From Pseudonocardia humida (lineage in GTDB: Bacteria > Actinomycetota > Actinomycetes > Mycobacteriales > Pseudonocardiaceae): a stretch of 64,000 nt of DNA. Positions 39,982 through 48,157 of the stretch are shown piece by piece. Location: the NCBI RefSeq assembly GCF_023898865.1, contig NZ_JAGSOV010000008.1, forward strand, positions 1-64,000, given 5' to 3'. Position 1 is the first letter of the stretch. Each line of letters opens with the position of its first letter. A model generated the notes under the pieces. The model searched no databases. It saw only the letters and a program-made list of their open reading frames with translations, and was not told the origin of the DNA. The position numbers and the translations under genes were made by a program.

Positions 39982-41993
39982 GCGGCGCCCGTCCCGGCGG
40001 TGTGGATGCGGGTCCGTCCCCCGACCCTGACGACCATGCTGGCGCCGCCGGGCCGGAACTCCATCCCCATCTCGATGCCCGCGACCGTGACCTGGTCCCC
40101 GTCAACGGTTGCGTCGTGGGCGGTGCTCCACCGCCGCGCCACGCCCCACACCGTGGCCGCGGTCCCGCTGACCGACCGTTCCAACCAGGTGGCCGGTTCC
40201 CGTTGGCCGTAGGTCGTGCTGTGCCAACCGGCGAAGGGCTGCTCCTGCCCCTCCACCGCCGAGCCGCCCTGCAGGCCGCGGACGACGAGCCCCGGGCAGT
40301 GGGCGAGGTGGAGCTCGTTCCGCACGATCTCGGTACCCGGTGCGAGTGCGACCGTGAGCAGCGCATCCTGTCCGTCCTCGCGCCAGTCCACGACCGTCAG
40401 GCCGTCCGCGGTGACGACCACGGCACGGGCGATCCGCCCGGCCCCCTCCGATCGGGCGTACGCGTCGTGCACGGCCCACACGACGACCGCTCCCCTGGTC
40501 CGGACCGGCACTCCGCAGTGCACGGTCGCCGACGTGAGCCATCGGAACGCCCGGTGCGGCACGAACATCTCCTCGCCCCGGGTGCGCAGACCGTTGTGGG
40601 CCCGACTGGTGCGGAAGGCGTTGCGCACGTCGAGCCGACCGTTGTAGGTGCCCGTGCCCGGGTCGACCAGCACCCATCGGTCGCCGAAGCGGGCGCTGAC
40701 GTGGGTGAGGTCGGCGTGTTGGTGCGACGGCCCGGTACCGCCCTTCAGCCACACGTCCCAATCGCCGACGGTGGCCCGGGCGATGCCGCCGCTCACAACC
40801 ACGGCTGCTTCGGGGGGTCGTGCGGCGGAGGTCGTGGCTCCCACGTCCCCGATCGGGGGGGCGTACCACGCCACCTCGTCGAACTCCGACCACCACCGCG
40901 GGTCGGCGGACCGCCCGCTGAGGACGAGTCCCAGTGCCGTGGAGCCGGCGAGGTCGAGGGCATCACCCGAGGACGCGAGTACCCGGCCCTCGTCCCAGTC
41001 GCCCCACTGCGGGATCGGGCCGTCGAGCGCACCCATCCGCCGCAGATGCCGTGCGGCCCCTCCCATCGCCGTCACCACGGCCGGCGAACCGTCCCCCAGC
41101 AGGTGCTTGACCGTCAGCATCTCCAGCACGAAGCGGTGGTAGGACACCGAGTCCTCGATCATCGAGCCGTCCGGACGCATGTGGCGGTCGAGCTGAGCGG
41201 CGAAGGCCCGCTCCGCGATCCTGGAGAGCCGGCTCCGGGCGCTGCCGCCGGTGAACCTCTGGATGGCCAACAACCCGAGGGCATCACCGAGGAGGTGGTT
41301 GTTGCGCATGCTGCTGACCGTGTACGGGAAGTCGACGAGCAGGTGCCGGCGTGCTCGGGCGACGTCGAGCGCCATCGAATCGCGCACGTCCTGCGGGAGG
41401 ACGTCCGCGCACAGGGCGTGGACCTGCATCCAGGCCACGGCCCGGAGCGCGATCTCCAGGTTCGAGTACCAATGGACGCCGTGTTCGGTCGGGGTGGCCC
41501 GGAACCACAGGCGCAGCCGTCGGGCCAGCTCGCCCTCCCACTGCTCCCCCGGTTGCAGGAAGGCGGCGCGGGCGAGCACGACGATGTCCCGGTGCCGGCC
41601 GAGCTCCCAGGCCCACTTCACGTCGCCGAGGCGCTTCTCGGTCCGGATGTCGATCTGCCACCAGAACGGGGACGGCCATCTCGCGCCGTGGTCACCGACC
41701 AGGTTCCAGTCCTCGGCCGCCCGCACCGGGATCCGCTGCCCGAAGACCCGGTGCCCGAGCTCGACGATCTGTCGGGCGTCCGCGATGCAACGCCCGGCCG
41801 CTGCCGGCGCCACCCGACCGCTCGGCCGGAAGCCGGGAACCAGGCGCAGGACCGCCGGGCGCGCGGAGCGGGTGGCGGCCCGCAGCGCGAGCCCGTGGGC
41901 ACCCGAGCGCTTACCGAGCTCGTAGAACGCGCGCACCGGGGCCAGGACACCCAGCGCCGCGAGATCCGCCCTGATCGACGCTGTTCGGCTCAT
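39978..41993 (-). CDS. Heparinase II/III-family protein
   Basis: A 671-residue protein with an alpha/alpha-toroid N-terminal half (WYSNLEIALRAVAWMQVHAL, YTVSSMRNNHLLGDALGLLA, RHMRPDGSMIEDSVSYHRFVLEML) and a beta-sandwich heparinase II/III C-terminal half (GGTGPSHQHADLTHVSARFGDRWVLVDPGTGTYNG). The conserved Asn-His-Tyr-type residues around NNH, SVSYHRF and HQHADL suggest lyase activity on uronic-acid-containing glycans. I see no signal peptide, which is odd for a wall polysaccharide enzyme. The gene overlaps both neighbours by 4 bases inside the EPS operon, so it acts in polymer making, editing or release. Confidence 0.87.
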   Translation of the reverse strand: MSRTASIRADLAALGVLAPVRAFYELGKRSGAHGLALRAATRSARPAVLRLVPGFRPSGRVAPAAAGRCIADARQIVELGHRVFGQRIPVRAAEDWNLVGDHGARWPSPFWWQIDIRTEKRLGDVKWAWELGRHRDIVVLARAAFLQPGEQWEGELARRLRLWFRATPTEHGVHWYSNLEIALRAVAWMQVHALCADVLPQDVRDSMALDVARARRHLLVDFPYTVSSMRNNHLLGDALGLLAIQRFTGGSARSRLSRIAERAFAAQLDRHMRPDGSMIEDSVSYHRFVLEMLTVKHLLGDGSPAVVTAMGGAARHLRRMGALDGPIPQWGDWDEGRVLASSGDALDLAGSTALGLVLSGRSADPRWWSEFDEVAWYAPPIGDVGATTSAARPPEAAVVVSGGIARATVGDWDVWLKGGTGPSHQHADLTHVSARFGDRWVLVDPGTGTYNGRLDVRNAFRTSRAHNGLRTRGEEMFVPHRAFRWLTSATVHCGVPVRTRGAVVVWAVHDAYARSEGAGRIARAVVVTADGLTVVDWREDGQDALLTVALAPGTEIVRNELHLAHCPGLVVRGLQGGSAVEGQEQPFAGWHSTTYGQREPATWLERSVSGTAATVWGVARRWSTAHDATVDGDQVTVAGIEMGMEFRPGGASMVVRVGGRTRIHTAGTGAA

Positions 41994-43201
41994 GCGGCCG
42001 TGCTGCGCGGATCGTGCAGTCGGTCGAGTGCGCGGAACACCGCACCGAACTCGGCCTCCCACGTCAACTCGCGGTCGCCGAGCTCCCGGCACCGGCCGGC
42101 GAGATCATCGAGGTCGTCCTCGGCGGCACGGGCGACGAGCGACTCGGCGATGCCCTCGGCAGTGACCGGCGTCAGCCAACCGACCTTGTTGTCCACGACG
42201 AATCTCCGGTTCTCGGGGAGGTCGCCGGCGAGCACCGGTCGGCCGGTGGTGACGCATTCGAGGATCTTGTTGGACAACGAGTCGTTGCCCGCGTCCGTCG
42301 GCTCGTAGAGCGCGACGCCGAGGTGACCGGCCAGGTAGGCCTGCGACACCCGGGAACCGTCCAGCCGACCGTGGAACCGCACCTGGTGGGTGACCTGCAG
42401 GCGGGTCGCCAGCTCGACGAGCGATTCCGCGTAGTCCGGTCGGCCGGCGCCGTGGACGTCCAGCTCGACGCGAGTGCCGCGATCGCGGGCGATGCGCACG
42501 GCGTGGATGAGCTGTTCCAGGCCACGGCCTTCGAACAGCGTCCCGACCGTGACGACGCGGAGCACCCCGGCCCGGTGCGCAGGCGGCGCGGTGTACGCGC
42601 TGCGCCAGCCGGCCAGCGGCGCGTTCCGCACCACGATGACCTCGCCGAACCCGTGGTCGGACGTCAGCAGCGTGGCATGGCCGGGCGTGACGACCAGCGT
42701 CACGTCCGCCCGCCGGGCACCGGCCCTCAGCAGCAGCGGCTCGACCCTGCGGAACAGCGCGAACAGCGAACCCGTCGCCGACACGCTGGCCGGCCGCTCG
42801 TTGACGTCCAGCACCAGGCGGGAGCCGTGCCGAGCCTGGTGCAACAGCCCCAGCACCAGCAGCGGGACTCCGGTGACGTGGACGACGTCGCCGTCGCGCC
42901 GCCACACCTCGCGCACGAGTCGCCCGAAGGCGGGAAGGTACGAGCGGAGGAGGTTGGACAGCTGGCTGGGGACCGTGGGCGCAGTCGACGGCGTGCGCAG
43001 CGGGACCTGATGCACGCTCACACCGTCCGTGAGGCGGGTGCCGGCGGAGTCGCGCTTCCCGGTCCGCCCCACCCCCTGCAGGGACAAGAAGGTCACGGGC
43101 CCGCGGTCGCGGTAGGCGACGGCGGCCTTGCGCGTGCGAGTCGCGTACCGGTAGGGCGCCATGGACAGGACCAGATAGCGGGTCTGCCGATCGGGCGTCA
43201 T
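41990..43201 (-). CDS. Glycosyltransferase family 4
   Basis: A 403-residue GT-B enzyme. The N-terminal domain has RYLVLSMAPYRYATRTRKAAVAYRDRGPVTFLSLQG and VVHVTGVPLLVLGLLHQARHGSRLVLDVNERPASV. The C-terminal donor domain has LRVVTVGTLFEGRGLEQLIHAVRIARDRG, FHGRLDGSRVSQAYLAGHLGVALYEPT and the DSLSNKILECVTTGRPVLAGDLPENRRFV block with the donor Glu. It overlaps the flippase and heparinase genes by 4 bases each. It likely adds one of the internal sugars of the repeat unit. Confidence 0.86.
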   Translation of the reverse strand: MTPDRQTRYLVLSMAPYRYATRTRKAAVAYRDRGPVTFLSLQGVGRTGKRDSAGTRLTDGVSVHQVPLRTPSTAPTVPSQLSNLLRSYLPAFGRLVREVWRRDGDVVHVTGVPLLVLGLLHQARHGSRLVLDVNERPASVSATGSLFALFRRVEPLLLRAGARRADVTLVVTPGHATLLTSDHGFGEVIVVRNAPLAGWRSAYTAPPAHRAGVLRVVTVGTLFEGRGLEQLIHAVRIARDRGTRVELDVHGAGRPDYAESLVELATRLQVTHQVRFHGRLDGSRVSQAYLAGHLGVALYEPTDAGNDSLSNKILECVTTGRPVLAGDLPENRRFVVDNKVGWLTPVTAEGIAESLVARAAEDDLDDLAGRCRELGDRELTWEAEFGAVFRALDRLHDPRSTAA

Positions 43202-44469
43202 CGGGCGACCTCCCCGGACCGGAGCAGCTTCGAGCTCATGACCACGCCGGCGATCACTCGCGTGAGGGTCCCGGCCAGCAGCCCGTACGCGACGGCCAGC
43301 AGGATGTCGCCGCCGACCACGACCGTCACCACGACCTGCACGAGCAGGCCGACCGCTCCGACGGCTCCGAGCCCGAAGAGCCACCGCGGCGGCGCGACGG
43401 CACCGAGGTAGGCGCTGGGCAGCACGTAGAACAGGCGCAGTCCACCGATCGCGCCGAGCACCGTCAGAAGCGCCCAGGGGGCTCGCACCTGGAACAGGAC
43501 GTCCGCCAGGTAACGCGACGCCGGAACCGCCACCGCCGTCATCGCGAGGGATGTCATCGCAGCGCCCACCGCCCACCGCCGCGCCGTGGAACGCGTGATC
43601 GTCGCCCGGCGGGACGCGATCGCGGGCAGCGCCACGAAACCCAGGATCGAACCGACGGACAGGATCGGGTAGAGCGCCAGCAGCTTGAGCTGCCCGTACT
43701 GGCCGACGTCCGCGAGGCTCCTGCTGAGCTCGGCGGCGAGCGCCAGGTCCGCCCAGTCGCCGGCCGCCAGCGTCAGCATCGACAGGCTGTACCCGACGCC
43801 CAGGCGCCGCATGGTGCGGTGTGCCGCATCGTCGATCGGCCAGGGAGCGGCCAGGCGGGTCGACCACATGACGCATCCGACGGCGACGACCAGCGCACAC
43901 ATGCAGAACGTGAGCGCCGCGCCGGTGCCGGACAGGAGACCGGCTGCGCCGATGAAGGCCACGCCGGCGAGAAGCCGATGGCCCTGCTGCGCCAGCGCTC
44001 CGAGTCCCGGCCGGTTGCTCGCCCGCATCACGCCCGAGACGAGGCTGCTCAGCGCGATCGCGGCGCTGCCCACCACGAGGGTCCACGCGATCGGCCAGGC
44101 CACACCCAGACGGAGGACGAGGTACCCCGCGCCGGCCGCTGCGACGACCACGCAGAGCAGAACCAGCCGCCACTGGCGACGGTCCAGCCGCGGCGCGATG
44201 CCGCCGCGTGCTGCGGTCTCCCTCGTGAGCGCCTGGTCGTAGCCGAGCAGCGCGAGGACCACGACGACCGGGACGCCCTGCCGCACGAGGTTGTACTGCC
44301 CGAACTCCGCGGTGTCGAGGTGGCGCGCGAGCAGCAGCTCCCCGATGAAGAGCAGACCGACCGAGCCGCCGTAGACGAGACCGATGAGGCCGGTGGCGCG
44401 GGCGAGCGTCCGCCCGCCACGCCCGCCGGAGCGCAGGTCGGCGGATCCCGTCACGACGGCACGCCGCAT
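43198..44469 (-). CDS. Wzx-like polysaccharide flippase (MOP superfamily)
   Basis: A 423-residue membrane protein with about 12 hydrophobic segments. It opens GLIGLVYGGSVGLLFIGELLLARHLDTAEFGQYNLVRQGVPVVVVLALLGYDQALTRE, the standard beginning of O-antigen flippases, and contains EF-G and Arg residues in helix loops as in MATE-like folds. It should move the lipid-linked repeat unit to the outer face before Wzy polymerises it. The start is uncertain: I use ATG 44469, 19 bp after the upstream stop; longer starts would overlap that gene. Confidence 0.85.
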   Translation of the reverse strand: MRRAVVTGSADLRSGGRGGRTLARATGLIGLVYGGSVGLLFIGELLLARHLDTAEFGQYNLVRQGVPVVVVLALLGYDQALTRETAARGGIAPRLDRRQWRLVLLCVVVAAAGAGYLVLRLGVAWPIAWTLVVGSAAIALSSLVSGVMRASNRPGLGALAQQGHRLLAGVAFIGAAGLLSGTGAALTFCMCALVVAVGCVMWSTRLAAPWPIDDAAHRTMRRLGVGYSLSMLTLAAGDWADLALAAELSRSLADVGQYGQLKLLALYPILSVGSILGFVALPAIASRRATITRSTARRWAVGAAMTSLAMTAVAVPASRYLADVLFQVRAPWALLTVLGAIGGLRLFYVLPSAYLGAVAPPRWLFGLGAVGAVGLLVQVVVTVVVGGDILLAVAYGLLAGTLTRVIAGVVMSSKLLRSGEVAR

Positions 44470-44488
44470 GTCGGGCCGGGCACCCGGC

Positions 44489-45769
44489 TCATCGCCGCGC
44501 CACGACGGCACGGCGCGCTGGAACGCCCACCACCGTCGAACCCGTGGACGTCGGGTGGGTGACCACGGCACCGGCGCCCACCACGGCGGAGTCGCCGACC
44601 CGCAGGCCCTGCAGGACCGTGGCAGAGGCTCCGATCAAGGCACCGGTCCCCACGACGACCGAACCCGACACGCACGCCTGGGGGTTCAGCCGGCTGAAGT
44701 CGTGCAGGACGGTGTCGTGGCCCACCGTCGCGTTCTGGTCGATGTGGACGTGGGCGCCCACGGTGATGTTGGTGCTCAGCCGTGCGCCGGTGGCGACGAC
44801 GACACCGATGTCGATCGACACCAGCGGACCGATCGTCGCATCGGGATGGATCAACGCCGGGTAGGTCACCGGGGCATGCGCGAGCCGGTCGACCACGGCC
44901 CTGCGCGCAGCGCCGGAACCGATCGCGACCACGGCGTGAAACGGGTCCGGACGCGCGGCGAGCAGGTCCACCGTGCCGATGATCCGTCCCCCCAGTGCGG
45001 TCACGGCGGCCCGATCGGCCGGCGACGGATCGTCGTCGACGAATCCTTCGACCACCCAGTCACCGCCGGCGGCATTGATCGCCTGGACAGTGCAGAGCAC
45101 CTCCCGGCCGAAGCCCCCGCAGCCCACGATGATCAGGGGCCGCCGTGGGTCGGGCAGCTGCGGAACGGGCTCCCCCGTGAACTCCGACATCGTCACGACA
45201 CCGGGTCCGCTGATGCCGCTCCGGCGCAGCACCGACCCGATCGTGCGCAGCAGGATCCGGATGTCCAGCGAGAAGGAGCACCGCTCGACGTATTCGACGT
45301 CCAGCTCGAACTTCCGCTCCCAGCTCAGGCCGTTGCGGCCGGAGACCTGGGCCAGGCCGGTCAGTCCCGGAGGCACCTCGTGCCGGCGGGCCTGCTGCGG
45401 GGTGTACCGGTCCAGGTACTGCATCAGCAGCGGCCGGGGGCCCACCAGCGACATCTCCCCCCGCACGACGTTCCAGAGCGTCGGCAGCTCGTCGAGGCTG
45501 GTGCTGCGCAACACCCGACCCAGGGCCGTCATCCGGGACGCGTCGTCGATGCGTCCCCGTGCCGCGTCCGCCGGGAGCATCGTGCGGAACTTCACCAGGA
45601 CGAACGGGCGCCCATGCAGTCCCGGCCTGAGCTGGCGGAACACCACGGGCCGACCGAGCCGGACGGCGATCGCGGCGGCGGTCACGACCTGGAGAGGGGA
45701 CGACAACACCAGCGCCACGACGGCGAGCACCAGGTCGAGCAGCCGCTTGGCCTGCCGATAGGTCACCAT
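44489..45769 (-). CDS. Fused phosphoglycosyltransferase and PglD-like acetyltransferase (PglB-of-Neisseria type)
   Basis: A 426-residue fusion. Residues 1-195 are a small PglC/WbaP-type phosphoglycosyltransferase: one N-terminal hairpin helix (LLDLVLAVVALVLSSPLQVV), FRQLRPGLHGRPFVLVKFRTM with the catalytic region, STSLDELPTLWNVVRGEMSLVGPRP and VPPGLTGLAQVSGRNGLSWERKFELDVEYVE. Residues about 213-426 are a PglD-like acetyltransferase: a Rossmann-like sugar-binding part (IIVGCGGFGREVL) then left-handed beta-helix hexapeptides ending in GVPARR. Neisseria PglB, 413 aa, has the same order and N-acetylates then transfers the bacillosamine precursor. It starts the arm below palindrome site 2. Confidence 0.88.
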   Translation of the reverse strand: MVTYRQAKRLLDLVLAVVALVLSSPLQVVTAAAIAVRLGRPVVFRQLRPGLHGRPFVLVKFRTMLPADAARGRIDDASRMTALGRVLRSTSLDELPTLWNVVRGEMSLVGPRPLLMQYLDRYTPQQARRHEVPPGLTGLAQVSGRNGLSWERKFELDVEYVERCSFSLDIRILLRTIGSVLRRSGISGPGVVTMSEFTGEPVPQLPDPRRPLIIVGCGGFGREVLCTVQAINAAGGDWVVEGFVDDDPSPADRAAVTALGGRIIGTVDLLAARPDPFHAVVAIGSGAARRAVVDRLAHAPVTYPALIHPDATIGPLVSIDIGVVVATGARLSTNITVGAHVHIDQNATVGHDTVLHDFSRLNPQACVSGSVVVGTGALIGASATVLQGLRVGDSAVVGAGAVVTHPTSTGSTVVGVPARRAVVARR

Positions 45770-45820
45770 GTGGGTCGCCTCCGGTCGGCATCTGGGGGCA
45801 GCCTCGGCGAGACGTGCCAC

Positions 45821-45844
45821 TCGATACGATACGAATCGTATCGA
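45821..45844 (-). promoter_or_regulatory. Palindromic operator at head of PGT-flippase arm (site 2)
   Basis: CGATACG-AAT-CGTATCG (45827-45843) is perfect; an overlapping wider dyad TCGATACGA/TCGTATCGA (45821-45829, 45836-45844) is also perfect. Read on the minus strand it aligns with site 1 (30189-30211): arm substitutions are paired, and TATCGA stands where site 1 has TATAAT. It lies 58 bp before the PGT-acetyltransferase start. Confidence 0.6.
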
Positions 45845-45866
45845 CAGACGACAGGACACGTCCACG

Positions 45867-47780
45867 TCACGCACGCCGCAGCGCCAGCAGCGGGGCCAGC
45901 ATCGCGGTCTCGCCGGTCCACGACGAGTCGGGGAACTGCGGCAGCTCGACCATCGCCCGCTCGGCACCGACCCGGTCGCCGTGCTGCCGCACGAAGGTGA
46001 TCCCCAGCGTGGGCACGGTGACGTGGGAGACCGCCCGGTGCACCTGGCAGGTGCTGGACTCCTCGTCGCCGAACAGCTCCTCGTGCAGCTTCTCGCCCCT
46101 GCGGAGTCCGGTGTAGACGATCTGCACCGTCCGGCCGGCGATCTCCATCAACTGGCGGGCGACGTCCTCGATCCGCACGGCCTTGCCCATGTCGAGCACG
46201 AGCACCTCACCCGGAGCCCCGATGGCCGCGGCGTGCACGACCAGCTGGACCGCCTCCGGGATCGTCATGAAGAACCGGGTCACCTCGGGGTGGGTGACCG
46301 TGATCGGGCCGCCGTGGGCGAGCTGCTCGGTGAAGGTGCCGAGCATCGAGCCCCGGCTGCCCAGAACGTTCCCGAACCGGACCGACAGGTAGGTCCCCGT
46401 CGCCCGGCAGGCGGCGTCGGCGACCAGTCGTTCGCCGATCCGCTTGGACCGCCCGAGCACGCTGATCGGGTTCGCCGCCTTGTCGGTGGAGATGTTGACG
46501 AACTTCTCGGCCCGGCAGGCGCGGGCGGCGTCGAGCACGTTCTGGGTGCCGATCACGTTGGTCTTCCACGCCTCGGTCGGGTACTGCTCGAGCAGCGGCA
46601 GGTGCTTGAGCGCGGCGGCGTGGAAGATCACTTCCGGCCGGCGCGCGACGAACAGCGCGGTGAGCACGGCCGCATCGCGGATGTCGGCCAGGATCACGTC
46701 CGGGGAGTCGAGCAGGGCGCTGCCGTGGATCGACAGCTGGATGGCGTGCAGCGCCGACTCGTCCCGGTCGAGCATCATCAGCTCGGCGGGCCCGAACCGG
46801 TGGATCTGCCGGCACAGCTCGGACCCGATCGAGCCGCCCGCCCCGGTGACGAGGACCCGCCGTCCGGTCAGGTACCCGGCGATCGCGGCCACGTCGACCT
46901 CGACGGGCTGGCGGCCCAGCAGGTCGGTGATGTCGAGATCGCGCAGCTGGGCCAGGCCGATCTCCGAACCCAGGAGCTCGGCCATCGGCGGCAGCACCTT
47001 GACGCCGAGGCCCGCCGTCGTCGCGGCGCGGTTGACCCGGTGCACCGCCGTCGCGTCGAGCACCGACGAGGCGACGACGAGCAGGTCCGCCCCGGTCGCC
47101 GCGGCGACCTCGGCGATGTCGTCACGGGTGCCGCGCACCCGGACTCCGTAGACCCGGCGGCGGCGCAGGTCGGGATCGTCGTCGAGCAGCGCGACCGGCA
47201 GGTACTCGCGGCCGCGGTCGGCGATCATCGACCGGACGAGTTGCTGCCCCTCGAGACCGGCGCCGAGGACGATCACCCGGTGCGTGGGCGGACCGTCCGA
47301 CCGGACGCTGCGGTCCCGCCACCGCCGCACGACCACCCGGGCCCCGACGGACAGCAGCAGCGCGATCAGGGCGCCCGCCGCGGGCACCGAACGCGGCACC
47401 GGGGGCAGGCTCGGGAGCAGCACGACGACGAAGGCGACGATGCCGACCAGGGCGACGGCCGCGGTCACGCTGATCGCGTCCTCGACGCTGCCGGTCGAGT
47501 ACCGGCCCCGGTAGAGCCGCAGTGGCACCGCGACGATCACCTGCACCACCAGCGCGACGACCAGGACCTGGGCCAGTCCTCGCGTGTCGATGGCCGTCAC
47601 GTCCCCGTCGTAACGGAGCCAGACGCCGGTGGACAGGCCGATCACCCACGCGGCGCTGTCCCAGGCCAGCAGGGCGAGGCGCCGGGCGCGTCGCGGGAGG
47701 CGGCGCACGCCGGCCCGGTCAGGGCTCCCGGCGGTGCGTACCGCCGCGCCGGGCGACCCCTGCTCCACGTACGTTTCCAC
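45867..47780 (-). CDS. Membrane UDP-sugar 4,6-dehydratase (CapD/WbpM/PglF-like)
   Basis: A 637-residue enzyme. About four N-terminal membrane helices (residues ~30-150) precede a nucleotide-binding CoA-binding-like domain (RVIVLGAGLEGQQLVRSM) and the SDR dehydratase domain (RRVLVTGAGGSIGSELCRQI). The catalytic STDKAANP lies near Lys 434, as in UDP-GlcNAc 4,6-dehydratases with a displaced Lys instead of Tyr-x-x-x-Lys. It should supply the 4-keto-6-deoxy sugar for the cluster's aminotransferase. I chose GTG 47780 because GGAGG lies 4 bases before it; a longer frame to 47894 is open but less typical. Confidence 0.9.
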   Translation of the reverse strand: METYVEQGSPGAAVRTAGSPDRAGVRRLPRRARRLALLAWDSAAWVIGLSTGVWLRYDGDVTAIDTRGLAQVLVVALVVQVIVAVPLRLYRGRYSTGSVEDAISVTAAVALVGIVAFVVVLLPSLPPVPRSVPAAGALIALLLSVGARVVVRRWRDRSVRSDGPPTHRVIVLGAGLEGQQLVRSMIADRGREYLPVALLDDDPDLRRRRVYGVRVRGTRDDIAEVAAATGADLLVVASSVLDATAVHRVNRAATTAGLGVKVLPPMAELLGSEIGLAQLRDLDITDLLGRQPVEVDVAAIAGYLTGRRVLVTGAGGSIGSELCRQIHRFGPAELMMLDRDESALHAIQLSIHGSALLDSPDVILADIRDAAVLTALFVARRPEVIFHAAALKHLPLLEQYPTEAWKTNVIGTQNVLDAARACRAEKFVNISTDKAANPISVLGRSKRIGERLVADAACRATGTYLSVRFGNVLGSRGSMLGTFTEQLAHGGPITVTHPEVTRFFMTIPEAVQLVVHAAAIGAPGEVLVLDMGKAVRIEDVARQLMEIAGRTVQIVYTGLRRGEKLHEELFGDEESSTCQVHRAVSHVTVPTLGITFVRQHGDRVGAERAMVELPQFPDSSWTGETAMLAPLLALRRA

Positions 47781-48157
47781 TCGGCCTCCGTCGGGGTGCG
47801 TTGAAGACCGGGCGAGCACCTCGCGGGCACTGCGGTGAATGACGTCACGGAATCGCGCGGCAATTGTGTGCGGCAGCGCGGATCTCCCCGACATCGCTCA
47901 CGTGCCGCGCCTCGAACACCACGCCGACCTGCAAGAACATTTCATTCGGTCCACACCAATGTATCGCCGCCGTCCTCGGCGGGCGATGACACAACGGGTA
48001 CGTTCGGTCGGAGCCGCGTGGAATTGAGCGGAACTTGAGGAACGGCCGGATCGAGCTGCGGAGCCTGCCGGAACCAGACCGGAAACAGAGGTGCGGCGAC
48101 GATCGGCGGCAGGCCGGGACCACGGGGTCGGTGACGCCGTGCAGCGGCCCGGCCCGA
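47781..48157. other. Intergenic region between wzc- and capD-like genes
   Basis: These 377 bp separate Wzc from the rest of the minus arm and include a lower-GC patch around 47920-48000, a likely promoter for the dehydratase. I find no palindrome of the site 1/2/3 type, no convincing hairpin and no supported ORF. An open frame continuing upstream of the dehydratase GTG to 47894 is discussed there. Confidence 0.45.

Noticed and set aside
47781..47894. Longer start for the CapD-like dehydratase
   Set aside because: The extra 38 residues lie in lower-GC DNA and the internal GTG at 47780 has GGAGG correctly spaced, though the longer form cannot be excluded.
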